Assembly: GCF_022751215.1 (NCBI RefSeq) | Contig: NZ_JAICDG010000002.1 | Span: 558,001-622,000, forward strand | DNA from: Actinomadura terrae | GTDB taxonomy: Bacteria; Actinomycetota; Actinomycetes; Streptosporangiales; Streptosporangiaceae | Direction of reading: 5' to 3' | DNA length: 64,000 bases | Part shown: positions 17,371-26,700 of the stretch, one piece after another | How positions within the stretch are numbered: the first letter of the stretch is position 1 | Layout: each line of letters begins with the position of its first letter | The notes under the pieces: model-generated | What the model was told of the DNA's origin: nothing | Databases searched by the model: none | The model's input: the letters and a program-made list of their open reading frames with translations, nothing else | Translations under genes and position numbers: made by a program

Positions 17371-17999
17371 ACGCCGCCGCCCTCGCGGCCTGGATCCAGC
17401 ACGCCGCTCACCTCGTCTCCGCCGACGCCGAGCACCTGACCCGGTTGGACGCGGCCGTCGGCGACGGCGACCACGGCCTCAACCTCGACCGCGGGTTCGG
17501 CGCCGCGGCCGAGGCCGTCGATGCGCTGTCCGACGACGTGACGCCCGGAAAGGTGCTGATCACGGCTGGTCGCGCGATCGTGTCCAAGACCGGCGGCGCG
17601 TCCGGCCCCCTCTACGGGACGGCGCTGCGCCGCGCGGGCAAGGCCCTCGCCGACCGGACGGACGTCGACGCCGCCGCCCTCGGGTCCGCGCTCGCCGCCG
17701 CCTTGGAGGGCGTGCAGGAGTTGGGCGAGGCCGCCGAGGGCGACAAGACGATGGTGGACGCGCTGATCCCGGCCGTCTCCGCATACGAGGGCGCGCTCGC
17801 GGGCGGCGCCGACCTCGCGTCCTGCGTGCGCGCGGCCGCCGACGGAGCGGCGAAGGGCGCCGAGGCGACCGTCCCGCTCCAGGCGCGCAAGGGACGTGCC
17901 AGCTACCTCGGCGAACGCAGCGTCGGCCACATGGACCCGGGCGCCGCGTCCACCGCGCTCATCCTGCGGGCGCTCGCCGACGTCACCGTGGAGGGATGA
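17367..17999 (+). CDS. dhaL: dihydroxyacetone kinase ADP-binding subunit DhaL
   Basis: The GTG start overlaps the dhaK stop. The 210-residue protein has the nucleotide/Mg-binding [17 protein letters not shown] motif, [21 protein letters not shown] and [10 protein letters not shown] typical of DhaL. The bound nucleotide is re-phosphorylated in place by DhaM. The dhaM ATG overlaps its stop (ATGA). Confidence 0.95.
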   Translation: MNAAALAAWIQHAAHLVSADAEHLTRLDAAVGDGDHGLNLDRGFGAAAEAVDALSDDVTPGKVLITAGRAIVSKTGGASGPLYGTALRRAGKALADRTDVDAAALGSALAAALEGVQELGEAAEGDKTMVDALIPAVSAYEGALAGGADLASCVRAAADGAAKGAEATVPLQARKGRASYLGERSVGHMDPGAASTALILRALADVTVEG

Positions 18000-18400
18000 C
18001 GCGCATGGTCGGAATCGTGCTGATCTCGCACAGCCCCGCGCTCGCCGAGGGCGCCGCCGAACTCGCCCGCGCGATGGGCGTCGGCAAGGCCGTCGTCGAG
18101 CCCGCCGGGGGAGATGTGGACGGCGGGCTCGGCACCAGCATCGAGTTGGTCGAGGCCGCGGTGGCTCGCGCCGACGCCGGTGACGGCGTGCTGCTGCTGG
18201 CCGACCTCGGCAGCTCCGTGCTGACCGCGCGGACCTTCATCGAGGACGCCGAGGACGCGGGAGACGTCGCCGTGTTCCTCGCCGACGCGCCGCTGGTCGA
18301 GGGGGCGGTGGCGGCCGCGTCGATGGCCGCGACCGGCGCCGACCTCGCCGCCGTCCGCGACGCCGCCGAGTCCGCCCGCGACCACCGCAAGCTGCGCTGA
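17996..18400 (+). CDS. dhaM: PTS-dependent dihydroxyacetone kinase phosphotransferase DhaM (EIIA domain only)
   Basis: This 134-residue EIIA-Man-like protein has the phosphorylatable His at residue 12 (ISHSPALAEG) and the conserved GGDVDGGLGTS and LLADLGSS loops. Unlike E. coli DhaM it lacks fused HPr and EI-like domains, so it depends on the general PTS proteins encoded elsewhere. The short form is usual in Gram-positive bacteria. It is the last gene of the dhaKLM operon. Confidence 0.93.
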   Translation: MTRMVGIVLISHSPALAEGAAELARAMGVGKAVVEPAGGDVDGGLGTSIELVEAAVARADAGDGVLLLADLGSSVLTARTFIEDAEDAGDVAVFLADAPLVEGAVAAASMAATGADLAAVRDAAESARDHRKLR

Positions 18401-18502
18401 TTCCGTCGGGGGCCGCGCCCGTTACCCCGGGAAGGCCCTCGGGAAACGCGCTGGTACCGGTGAGGGCGCCGAAAACGTCCGCGCCGCGCCGTACACTCGC
18501 AC

Positions 18503-20812
18503 GTGATGTCGAAGACCGAATCCCAGCCCCTGCTCGACGGCCTCAACCCGCAGCAGCGCGCCGCCGTCGTGCACTCCGGCGGCCCCCTGCTGATCGTCGC
18601 GGGCGCCGGTTCGGGCAAGACCCGCGTGCTCACCCACCGCATCGCCCACCTGCTCGGCGAGCGGGACGTGCATCCCGGCCAGATCCTGGCGATCACGTTC
18701 ACCAACAAGGCCGCGGCCGAGATGAAGGAGCGCGTGGACGCCCTCGTCGGCCCGCGCTCGCGCGCCATGTGGGTGATGACGTTCCACTCCGCCTGCGTCC
18801 GGATCCTGCGCCGCGAGGCCAAGCGGCTCGGCTTCCCGACGAGCTTCTCGATCTACGACCAGGCCGACGCGAACCGGCTGATGGCACTGGTCTGCCGGGA
18901 GCTCGACCTCGACCCGAAGCGGTATCCGCCGAAGTCGTTCAGCGCCCAGGTCTCGAACCTGAAGAACGAGCTGATCGACTACGAGACGTTCAAGAACCGC
19001 GCGTCCACCCACATGGAGCAGACGCTCGCCGAGGCCTACGAGATGTACCAGGCGCGCCTCCAGCAGGCCGGCGCGATGGACTTCGACGACCTGATCATGA
19101 TGACGGTCAACCTGCTCCAGGTGTTCCCCGAGGCCGCCGAGCACTACCGGCGCCGCTTCCGGCACGTGCTGGTGGACGAGTACCAGGACACCAACCACGC
19201 CCAGTACGAACTGGTGCGTGAGCTGACCGCGCCTATCGCGGTTGCCGGGGGGTCTGGGGGGTCGTCCCCCCAGGAAGGGCACGAGGGCGTCGGGGCGGCG
19301 GAGCTGTGCGTGGTCGGCGACGCCGACCAGTCGATCTACGCGTTCCGGGGCGCGACGATCCGCAACATCCTGGAGTTCGAGCGCGACTACCCCGAGGCCA
19401 CCACGATCCTGCTGGAGCAGAACTACCGCTCGACGCAGACGATCCTGTCGGCGGCGAACGCGGTCATCGAGCGCAACGCCGACCGCAAACCCAAGAAGCT
19501 CTGGTCCGACCAGGGCGCGGGCCACAAGATCACCGGCTATGTGGCCGACAACGAGCACGACGAGGCCGCGTTCGTCGCCCACGAGGTCGACAAGCTCACC
19601 GACGCCGGTGACGCGCGGCCCGGCGACGTCGCCGTGTTCTACCGCACCAACGCGCAGTCCCGTGTCTTCGAAGAAGTGTTCATCCGCGTCGGGCTGCCCT
19701 ACAAGGTCGTCGGCGGCGTCCGCTTCTACGAGCGCAAGGAGATCCGCGACCTCCTCGCCTACCTGCGCGTGCTCGCCAACCCCGAGGACACGGTGTCGCT
19801 GCGCCGCGTCCTGAACGTGCCCAAGCGCGGCATCGGCGACCGCGCCGAGGCGTGCGTGGAGGCGCACGCGTCCCGCGAGCGCGTCTCGTTCTGGCAGGCG
19901 CTCCGCCGTCCCGAGGACGTGCCGGGCATGGCGACCCGCTCGATCAACTCCGTCCGCGAGTTCGTCGCGCTGCTGGACGAGCTGCGCGAGGCCGCCGAGA
20001 CCGCGACCCCCGCCGACCTGATCGGCCAGATCCTGCACAAGAGCGGCTACCTCGCCGAACTCCAGAACTCCAAGGACCCGCAGGACGAGACCCGCGTCGA
20101 GAACCTCCAGGAGCTGGAGGCCGTCGCGCGCGAGTTCGAGGAGCGCCTCGACGGCGAGTCCGCCGAGGGCCGGCTGCCCGACTTCCTGGAGCAGGTCGCG
20201 CTCGTCGCCGACGCCGACTCCATCCCCGGCGGCGCCAAGGGCGGGCCCGTCCCGCCGGGCGAGCAGCCCGAGGAGACCGACCACGGCGTCGTCACGCTCA
20301 TGACCCTGCACACGGCGAAGGGCCTGGAGTTCCCCGTCGTCTTCCTCACCGGCATGGAGGACGGCGTCTTCCCGCACCTGCGCGCCATGAGCAACCCCAA
20401 GGAACTCGAAGAGGAGCGCCGCCTCGCCTACGTGGGCATCACCCGCGCCCGGCAGCGCCTCTACCTCTCCCGCGCCGCGATGCGCAGTTCGTGGGGCGCG
20501 CCGCAGGTGAACCCGGCGTCGCGCTTCCTCGGCGAGGTCCCGAACACGCTCGTCGAGTGGGAGCGCGAGGCGTCCTCGACCTCGTCCTCGGCGATGTCGC
20601 GGATGGCGGCCCGCCCGGGCACGCGGTCCCCGGGCAACCGCGACGTCCCGTCCCTGACGGCGGGCGACAAGGTCACCCACGACTCGTTCGGCCTCGGCAC
20701 GGTCGTGTCCGTGGACGGCGCGGGCGAGAAGGCCGCCGCCAGCGTCGACTTCGGCGGCGAGTACGGCGTCAAGCGCCTCGTGCTGCGCTACGCCCCCGTG
20801 GAGAAGCTCTGA
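18503..20812 (+). CDS. pcrA: ATP-dependent DNA helicase UvrD/PcrA
   Basis: This 769-residue SF1A 3'-5' helicase carries all motifs: Walker A AGAGSGKTRVL, Ia TFTNKAA, II VDEYQDTN, III GDADQSIYAFRGA, IV QNYRS, V TLHTAKGLEFPVVF and VI VGITRARQRLY, plus a C-terminal Tudor-like region (VTHDSFGLGTVVSV). It removes RecA filaments, repairs UV damage and resolves transcription conflicts. An in-frame insertion around residues 246-265 (AGGSGGSSPQEG) between motifs II and III derives from a G/C palindrome that recurs at 55682. The gene end overlaps the convergent Lrp-family gene by 25 bp. Confidence 0.95.
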   Translation: MMSKTESQPLLDGLNPQQRAAVVHSGGPLLIVAGAGSGKTRVLTHRIAHLLGERDVHPGQILAITFTNKAAAEMKERVDALVGPRSRAMWVMTFHSACVRILRREAKRLGFPTSFSIYDQADANRLMALVCRELDLDPKRYPPKSFSAQVSNLKNELIDYETFKNRASTHMEQTLAEAYEMYQARLQQAGAMDFDDLIMMTVNLLQVFPEAAEHYRRRFRHVLVDEYQDTNHAQYELVRELTAPIAVAGGSGGSSPQEGHEGVGAAELCVVGDADQSIYAFRGATIRNILEFERDYPEATTILLEQNYRSTQTILSAANAVIERNADRKPKKLWSDQGAGHKITGYVADNEHDEAAFVAHEVDKLTDAGDARPGDVAVFYRTNAQSRVFEEVFIRVGLPYKVVGGVRFYERKEIRDLLAYLRVLANPEDTVSLRRVLNVPKRGIGDRAEACVEAHASRERVSFWQALRRPEDVPGMATRSINSVREFVALLDELREAAETATPADLIGQILHKSGYLAELQNSKDPQDETRVENLQELEAVAREFEERLDGESAEGRLPDFLEQVALVADADSIPGGAKGGPVPPGEQPEETDHGVVTLMTLHTAKGLEFPVVFLTGMEDGVFPHLRAMSNPKELEEERRLAYVGITRARQRLYLSRAAMRSSWGAPQVNPASRFLGEVPNTLVEWEREASSTSSSAMSRMAARPGTRSPGNRDVPSLTAGDKVTHDSFGLGTVVSVDGAGEKAAASVDFGGEYGVKRLVLRYAPVEKL
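19256..19271. repeat. 16-bp palindromic element GGGGGGTCGTCCCCCC inside pcrA
   Basis: A six-base G/C stem with a TCGT loop, extended by CT/AG on each side, lies in frame within the helicase gene. The identical 16-mer occurs at 55682-55697 inside the M20 hydrolase frame. It looks like a dispersed REP-type element that tolerates insertion in coding sequence. Confidence 0.7.
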
Positions 20813-21696
20813 CGCTCTGCTCGCGCAGGGCCGGGTAGCGGCCCGGAGCGTTTCAGCGTGCGGAGCACCGGCGCGGTCTCCAGCGACCGGATTCCCTCCA
20901 GGGGGCCGAGCCGCCGCGTGAGGTAGCGGTGCAGGTCGGCGTACCCGGCGCAGAGCGCCTGCGCGACCAGGTTGGTGGGGCCGGTCGTCGTCGCGACGAC
21001 GGCCATCTCCTCGTGCCCGGCGACGGCCGTGGCGACCTCGTCCAGCCGCGCCGGGACGACCGACATCCACAGCAGCGCCTGCGTCCGCGCGCCGAGCAGC
21101 CGCGACTCGACCTCCACGTCGAAGTAGACCGATCCCCTGGCGCGCAGGGCGGCGAGGCGCCGCGCGGCGGTGGCCCGCGACCAGCCGGTCGCCTCCGCGA
21201 GGTCGGCGAGCCCGGCGCGCCCGTCCCGGCCGAGGACGTCGAGCAGGGCCCGGTCGGCGGAGGTCGGCGGCCGGTCGTCGGAGGTGTCGAAGGACGGCCG
21301 GAGCCGCTCCCGCTGCCGCTCGTCGAGGGCCCGGGTGAGGCCGCGCCAGGCCGTGGGCCCGCCGAGGTAGGTGTGCAGGAGCGCGTGCGCGGACACGCCG
21401 GTGATGCCGCCCCGGCGGGGGACGTCGCGCAGCAGCATCGCGTGCGCGAGCTCCGCCTCGTCCGGCATGTGGACGATCGCGAAGATCTCCGTCCCGCCGG
21501 AGGTCAGCTTCACCCACGACGTGTCGGACCGGCGCGCGAGCGAATGCGCGAGCGCCTGCGTCGCGGACGGCACGCACGTCAGCCGGACCATCCACAGTGT
21601 CTCCGCCCCGCCGTGCCGGTTCAGGAGCCCGACCACGCGCAGCCCCGCCTCGGCCCGCAGCCGCCGGTAGCGGCGCGCGACCGTCTGCGTGGACAC
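20788..21696 (-). CDS. Lrp/AsnC-family regulator with tandem domains, first HTH truncated
   Basis: The 302-residue frame holds two Lrp-type halves. The second (about 145-290) has a complete HTH (ADRALLDVLGRDGRAGLADL through ATAARRLAALR) and RAM-like domain. The first begins abruptly at STQTVARRYRRLRAEAGL, which is the recognition helix; the preceding helices are absent. The reading frame meets a stop 14 codons upstream (21739-21741) and lies over the end of maoC, so no fuller start exists. GAGGAG directly abuts the GTG, a poor spacing. It could be a degraded regulator or one relying on the second HTH. It overlaps the pcrA end by 25 bp. Confidence 0.75.
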   Translation of the reverse strand: MSTQTVARRYRRLRAEAGLRVVGLLNRHGGAETLWMVRLTCVPSATQALAHSLARRSDTSWVKLTSGGTEIFAIVHMPDEAELAHAMLLRDVPRRGGITGVSAHALLHTYLGGPTAWRGLTRALDERQRERLRPSFDTSDDRPPTSADRALLDVLGRDGRAGLADLAEATGWSRATAARRLAALRARGSVYFDVEVESRLLGARTQALLWMSVVPARLDEVATAVAGHEEMAVVATTTGPTNLVAQALCAGYADLHRYLTRRLGPLEGIRSLETAPVLRTLKRSGPLPGPARAERQSFSTGA

Positions 21697-21700
21697 CTCC

Positions 21701-22204
21701 TCATGCGCCGTTGACCGTGGGACGGCGGCCCACGAGGTTCATCGGGTGGACGTCCAGCACGACCCGGTCGTCCTGGTTGAGCAGCTCGACCCGGGTGCGG
21801 ACGAGGCCGCGGTTGGGCTTGGAGCGGGACGGGCGCGCCTCGATGATGGTCACCCGCATCCGCAGCTCGTCGCCCGGACGGACGGGAGCGGGCCAGCGCA
21901 GCTCGTCCACCCCGGGCGAGGCGAGGCTGGCGACGCTCGACAGGAAGTGGACCGCGAACAGCCGCATCATGATCGAGCTGGTGTGCCAGCCGCTGGCGAT
22001 GATCCCCTGGAACGGCCCCGTCTCGGCGTAGCCGGTGTCGATGTGGATGGGCTGCGGATCGAACCGCCGGGCGAACTCCAGGATGTCCGACTCGGTCACG
22101 CTTACATACCCGTACTCATAGGTCGCGCCCGGCTCGTAGTCCTCGAAGTAGCGGTCCCCGGTGGGCGCCGCGAAGTCCTCCCCGAGCGCACGAGTGATCG
22201 TCAT
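21701..22204 (-). CDS. MaoC-family (R)-specific enoyl-CoA hydratase-like protein
   Basis: This 167-residue hot-dog protein has the hydratase signature FARRFDPQPIHID (catalytic Asp/His) and GIIASGWHTSSIMMRLF, followed by GVDELRWPAPVRPGDELRMRV. Members hydrate 2-enoyl-CoA thioesters in beta-oxidation or related pathways. The ATG at 22204 was chosen for its MTITRALGEDF start; an upstream ATG at 22216 would add four residues. The stop is 4 bp from the start of the shortened Lrp-type gene, so the two form an operon. Confidence 0.88.
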   Translation of the reverse strand: MTITRALGEDFAAPTGDRYFEDYEPGATYEYGYVSVTESDILEFARRFDPQPIHIDTGYAETGPFQGIIASGWHTSSIMMRLFAVHFLSSVASLASPGVDELRWPAPVRPGDELRMRVTIIEARPSRSKPNRGLVRTRVELLNQDDRVVLDVHPMNLVGRRPTVNGA

Positions 22205-22282
22205 GCGACCCAGCATGGCCGAGCGGCGGGGGCGAACGGGAATCCCCTCCCGACCCGTCGCGCAAGGTGACATCGTGGTCGC

Positions 22283-24340
22283 ATGACGGAGTCGCGGGTC
22301 GGCGAATACGTGCTGCGCGGCGTGCTCGGGCAGGGCGGGCAGGGGGTCGTCCACCTGGCGGAGGACGGATGCGGCCGGAAGGTCGTCGTCAAGGTCCTGC
22401 ACGCGCACATGGCGGGGGACGAGCGCGAGCAGCGCCGTTTCGTCAACGAGGTGCGGGCGATCCGGCGGGTCGCGGAGTTCTGCACCGTCCGCGTGCTGGA
22501 CGTCGGCGTGACGGACGGGCGGCCCTACATCGTCAGCGAGTACGTCGAGGCCGAGTCCCTCCAGGACGCGGTCCGCCGGGACGGGCCGCGCGAGGGCGCC
22601 GCGCTGCACCGGCTGGCGGTCGGGACGGCCGCCGCGCTCGCGGCCATCCACAACGCGCGGGTCGTCCACCGCGACTTCAAGCCGCACAACGTGCTGCTCG
22701 CGTCCGACGGGCCGCGTGTCATCGACTTCGGCATCGCGCACGCGCTGGAGTCGGCGACGACGACCACGACCGGCCGCATCGGGACCCTCGCCTACATGTC
22801 CCCCGAGCAGATCACGGGGCCGGTCGCCGGGGCGCCCTCCGACGTGTTCTCCTGGGCCGGGACCATGGTCTTCGCCGCGACGGGACGCCCTCCGTTCGGG
22901 CAGGGGCACCCCGGGGCGGTCATGCACGGCATCCTCGACCGCGCCGCCGACCTGGGCGGTGTGCCCGTCTCGTTCCGCGGCCTGCTCGACCGCTGCCTCG
23001 CCAAGGACCCGGCGGTCCGTCCGACCGCGAAGGAGCTGCTCGGGCGCCTGCTCGACGAGGACCTCGCGCGGACCGAGGACGAGACCGACCTCGGACGGCT
23101 CCTCCACGAGGCCATGGCCCACGCCCAGCCCCCGTGGCCCACGGCCGCCGCGACCGCGCCGGACAGACCCGTCCCCAAGCCGCCCCCGCCGGAACTGCCC
23201 GCCCCGCCCGCGCGGACGAGCCGCCGGGCCGCGCTCGCTGGTCTCGGCGGGCTGGTGGCGGCGTCGGTGCTCCTGCCGCAGGGCGAGCGGGCCGACTCCC
23301 GGAGCGCCGCCCGGGTGTTCTGGAAGCCGCTCGGCGGCCCCGTTCTTGCCTCGGACACGGCGGTCCTGGCCGTGTCGCTGCTGCCCGTCCCGGGCGGGCA
23401 GGTGGTCCTCAGCACGCACACCGACGGCATCGGACGCCTGTGGGAGCCGGTCACGGGACGGCACGTGCGCGACCTCGCCGACGAGGACTCCACCACCCAG
23501 GTCGCCCGGGAGGCGGCCCGGATGATGTTCTCGGTGTCGGCGGGCGGCGCGTCGCGGGTGCTGAGCGCCTACCTCGACACCCCGCCCCGGCTCTGGGACG
23601 TGGGGACCGGCCACCGCCTGCGCACCCCGTTCGTGAACAGCGGCAACTGGACGGGCGGCGGCTGGCGCGGCGGCGAGGCCCTCATCGGGCTCACGACGCT
23701 GGACGGCCGTCCCACCGCCTACTTCACCTCCGAGCTGAGGTCCTCGTCCGCGCCGGTCACGATCGCGGCCCGCGACCTGATGAGCGCGCAGACCGTCCAG
23801 AAGGCGTGGGCGATCCCGCGCGCCGAGTCCGCCGACATCGTGGACGTCGAGATCGCGGGGCCGTCGCTGCTGCTCGTCCATCTGGACGGGGACGTGGTCG
23901 AGCCGTGGGACGCCTCGTCCAGGAGGCCCGTCGGGGGGCAGGTGAGCACCAAGGCGGGCGGGGCGAGCCCCGAGCGGTCGGTGCTCGCCCGGGTGCTCGG
24001 CCGGTTCATGCTGCTGTGCGCCTACGAGGACGGGACGATCCGCCGCTGGGACACCACCGAGGACCGCCAGTGGCCGCCGCTCACCGGGCACCGGGCCGCG
24101 GTGACCGCGCTGTGGACGGGACGGCTCGCGGGCCGGCAGGTGGCGATCTCGGGCGACGGGGACGCGGTCGTCCGGCTGTGGGACCTCCAGACGGGAGCGG
24201 CCTGGGGCGACCCGCTGGCCAGCGGCCTCGGGAAGGTGAACGCGGTGACGGGCGGGGCGGCCGGCGGGCGGCCCATCGTGGTCGCGGCGGGGGAGAACGG
24301 CATGCTCCGGCAGTGGGCCGTGGACCCGCGCGCCGCCTGA
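22283..24340 (+). CDS. Ser/Thr protein kinase with C-terminal WD40-like sensor
   Basis: This 685-residue Hanks-type kinase has a Gly-loop GQGGQGVVH, Lys37, HRDFKPHN (129-136) and DFG (148-150), with MSPEQ in the activation segment. After a Pro-rich linker (about 290-312), a TSRRAALAGLGGLVAASVLLP helix (about 312-332) crosses the membrane. The remaining 350 residues form WD40-like repeats (GRLWEPVTG, PPRLWDVGTG, GTIRRWDTTED, VVRLWDLQTG), probably outside the cell. The twin Arg before the helix resembles a Tat signal, so the folded propeller might be exported by Tat. It is divergent from maoC. Confidence 0.92.
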   Translation: MTESRVGEYVLRGVLGQGGQGVVHLAEDGCGRKVVVKVLHAHMAGDEREQRRFVNEVRAIRRVAEFCTVRVLDVGVTDGRPYIVSEYVEAESLQDAVRRDGPREGAALHRLAVGTAAALAAIHNARVVHRDFKPHNVLLASDGPRVIDFGIAHALESATTTTTGRIGTLAYMSPEQITGPVAGAPSDVFSWAGTMVFAATGRPPFGQGHPGAVMHGILDRAADLGGVPVSFRGLLDRCLAKDPAVRPTAKELLGRLLDEDLARTEDETDLGRLLHEAMAHAQPPWPTAAATAPDRPVPKPPPPELPAPPARTSRRAALAGLGGLVAASVLLPQGERADSRSAARVFWKPLGGPVLASDTAVLAVSLLPVPGGQVVLSTHTDGIGRLWEPVTGRHVRDLADEDSTTQVAREAARMMFSVSAGGASRVLSAYLDTPPRLWDVGTGHRLRTPFVNSGNWTGGGWRGGEALIGLTTLDGRPTAYFTSELRSSSAPVTIAARDLMSAQTVQKAWAIPRAESADIVDVEIAGPSLLLVHLDGDVVEPWDASSRRPVGGQVSTKAGGASPERSVLARVLGRFMLLCAYEDGTIRRWDTTEDRQWPPLTGHRAAVTALWTGRLAGRQVAISGDGDAVVRLWDLQTGAAWGDPLASGLGKVNAVTGGAAGGRPIVVAAGENGMLRQWAVDPRAA

Positions 24341-24423
24341 TCCGCACGGCGAGCTCTGGGGTCGCCGGAGGATAGAGTCATCTGCGTCTCCCCTGTGACT
24401 CCTTACCTCCCCCGGAGCGCCCC

Positions 24424-25191
24424 GTGCACGTCGAGCAGGTGTTGTTGCTGTTGCTGGCCGCCACGGCGGCGGGCTGGGTGGACGCCGTGGTGGGCGGCGG
24501 CGGGCTGATCCAGCTGCCCGCGCTGCTGGTGCTCAACCCGGGGCAGCCGGTCGCGACGGCGCTCGCCACCAACAAGCTGGGGTCGATCGCGGGCACCTCG
24601 TCCGCCGCCGTGGCCTACCTGCGCAAGGCCAAGCCCGACCTGCGGGTCGGGCTCGCCGCGGCGGGACTGGCGGTGTGCTGCGCGGCGGGCGGGGCCGTGT
24701 GCGCGGCGGCGATCTCCTCGGAGGTGCTGACGCCGGTCATCATGGTCGTCCTGCTCGCGGTCGCGGCGATCGTGGTGCTCAAGCCCGATCTCGGCCGGAC
24801 GCCCCGGCTGGTGCTGCGGACGCGGCGCCGCGTCGCGGCGGCGGTGTTGGTCCCGGGCGTGCTGATCGCCTTCTACGACGGGCTCGTGGGGCCCGGCACC
24901 GGAACGTTCCTGGTGATCGTGTTCACCACCCTGCTCGGCCTGGACTTCGTCAACGCCTCGGCCACCTCGAAGATCATCAACACCGGGACGAACCTGGGCG
25001 CGCTCGTGGTGTTCGCCGTCCAGGGGCATGTGCTGTGGGCGATCGGGCTGGCCATGGCCGTCTGCAACATCGTCGGCGCGCAGGCCGGGGCGCGGATGGC
25101 GATCAGCAGGGGAGCGGGGTTCGTGCGCGTCGTGCTGCTGTGCGTGGTCTCCGCGCTCGTCGTCAAACTCGGCTACGAACGCTTCGCCTGA
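24424..25191 (+). CDS. TSUP-family sulfite/anion exporter (TauE/SafE-like)
   Basis: This 255-residue polytopic membrane protein has the duplicated TauE/SafE motifs GWVDAVVGGGGLIQLPALL, ALATNKLGS and, in the second half, FYDGLVGPGTGTFLV and NASATSKIINTGTNLGAL. Relatives export sulfite, sulfoacetate or other small anions; the substrate is not resolvable. The GTG start follows CCCCGGAG. The gene ends 12 bp from the convergent GH15-like gene. Confidence 0.88.
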   Translation: MHVEQVLLLLLAATAAGWVDAVVGGGGLIQLPALLVLNPGQPVATALATNKLGSIAGTSSAAVAYLRKAKPDLRVGLAAAGLAVCCAAGGAVCAAAISSEVLTPVIMVVLLAVAAIVVLKPDLGRTPRLVLRTRRRVAAAVLVPGVLIAFYDGLVGPGTGTFLVIVFTTLLGLDFVNASATSKIINTGTNLGALVVFAVQGHVLWAIGLAMAVCNIVGAQAGARMAISRGAGFVRVVLLCVVSALVVKLGYERFA

Positions 25192-25203
25192 CTGCGACGT
25201 GCC

Positions 25204-26700
25204 TCACCCGGCGGGCGGGACGGGCAGCGGATGCTTCAGCGCGGACAGACTGAGCACGACCAGCGACGCCGTCCAGCCGAGGGGCGCGACGCTCGCCGGG
25301 GCGCCGCGTTCGCCGACCTTCTCGGGCAGGGCGCCGAGCGAGGTGCGGTGCGCGGTGAGCCAGTCCAGGCGTCCGAGCGCCGAGTCGACCCGGCCCGTGC
25401 TGGCGGCGTTGAGGGCGAACAGCGCGGTCTCGGGCGTCCAGGCGACGAGCTTGTTGCCGCCCCAGCGCTCGCCCGGCAGGACGCCGCCGTTCGGCAGCTC
25501 CTGCCGGAACCCGGCGTTCTCGACCGCCGCCGCCACCCGCGGGTCGGGCGGCGCGAACGGCGGCGCGACGAAGGTGACCGAGGTGTCCATCAGGCCGCCG
25601 CGGACCGGCGAGCGCGGATACCCGTAGGGCGCGAACTGCCGGTTCAGCGCGGCCGTGAGCCGTTTGGCCGCGGCCCGCCACTGGGTTGCCTTGGCCCGGC
25701 CGCCGTAGCCGTCGGCGAGCGCCGCCGCCGCGCGCAGCCCGGCGAGCACGGGCCCGACGACGCCGAGCGTCGGGCGGCGCGGGTCCTGCTCGCGGTCGTG
25801 GTCACGTTCCCAGTAGTCGGACGAGGCGGGCGGCAGGCCCTCGGCGTCCAGCGAGTGCGCGAGCTGGTCGGCGGCGCGCTGCACCATCGGCCACAACTCC
25901 GGCAGCTCGCCGTTGTCGGGCGACTGCACCCGGTAGAACCAGCTCGCCCACAGCACCCAGCCGAGCGAGTCGAGCTGCGGGTCGCGGCCGTCGGCGACCG
26001 CCGTCCCGTCGGGGTTGTAGCGGGCGGCCCACAGCCCGTTCTCGTGCTGGACGTCGGCCAGGAACCGCAGGACGCGGCGCGCCTCCGGCATGTGGCCGGT
26101 CACGGTGAACGCGGCGGCGGCGAACGCCGAGTCGCGCGGCCAGCAGTACCGCCACTGCCCGTACCAGGACGCGAGCGACGCCCCGTTCGGACGGGTGAGC
26201 AGCCGCAGGTCGAGCAGCGCGCGCGAGGCCATGTCGCGGTACTGGTCGCCGTAGCGGCTCCGCTCGTTCCAGCCGTCGCCGGGGACCGCCCCGTCGGCGA
26301 GCCAGGCGCGGTCGGAGCGGACGGCGGCGGCCACCTCCGGATCGTCCGGCGGGACGATCACCGAGGTCTCCGAACCGGAGGGGACGAGGCGCACCCGCCC
26401 GTCCGCCAGCCGGACGGCCGAGCTGCCCTCCAGATACGTGGCCCCCTTCGCCTCCGACACCGGCAGCGGGACGCCGATCACCGGCCAGCCGCTGCCGCCC
26501 ACCAGCCCGGGACCGGCCCAGCCGGGGCCCGGGCGGGCGGGGATCGTGGAGCCGGTGGTCGCCACGAGGCCGGCCGCGACCAGCAGCGCGGCCGCGCGCC
26601 TGAAGCGCCGGACACCGCGCGGCGCCGGGTACGTCCGGCGCGGCGCTGCCTGCGGCGCCGGGCGTATCCGGTACGGCGCCGGGCGCCGCCCGTCGGCCAT
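25204..26700 (-). CDS. exported GH15-like (alpha/alpha)6 glycosidase
   Basis: From the ATG at 26700 (SD AAAGGGGA) the protein has 498 residues. An Arg-rich n-region and hydrophobic segment (about 35-50) are followed by a six-hairpin domain with WYGQWRYCWPRDSAFAAAAF, SDYWERD and a late LPEKVGERGAPA segment. These are typical of glucoamylase/glucodextranase-like GH15 enzymes, in which Glu residues of the last two motifs act as acid and base. The likely role is hydrolysis of an alpha-glucan or trehalose outside the cell. A longer start at 26769 exists but lacks an RBS. Substrate is inferred only. Confidence 0.8.
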   Translation of the reverse strand: MADGRRPAPYRIRPAPQAAPRRTYPAPRGVRRFRRAAALLVAAGLVATTGSTIPARPGPGWAGPGLVGGSGWPVIGVPLPVSEAKGATYLEGSSAVRLADGRVRLVPSGSETSVIVPPDDPEVAAAVRSDRAWLADGAVPGDGWNERSRYGDQYRDMASRALLDLRLLTRPNGASLASWYGQWRYCWPRDSAFAAAAFTVTGHMPEARRVLRFLADVQHENGLWAARYNPDGTAVADGRDPQLDSLGWVLWASWFYRVQSPDNGELPELWPMVQRAADQLAHSLDAEGLPPASSDYWERDHDREQDPRRPTLGVVGPVLAGLRAAAALADGYGGRAKATQWRAAAKRLTAALNRQFAPYGYPRSPVRGGLMDTSVTFVAPPFAPPDPRVAAAVENAGFRQELPNGGVLPGERWGGNKLVAWTPETALFALNAASTGRVDSALGRLDWLTAHRTSLGALPEKVGERGAPASVAPLGWTASLVVLSLSALKHPLPVPPAG

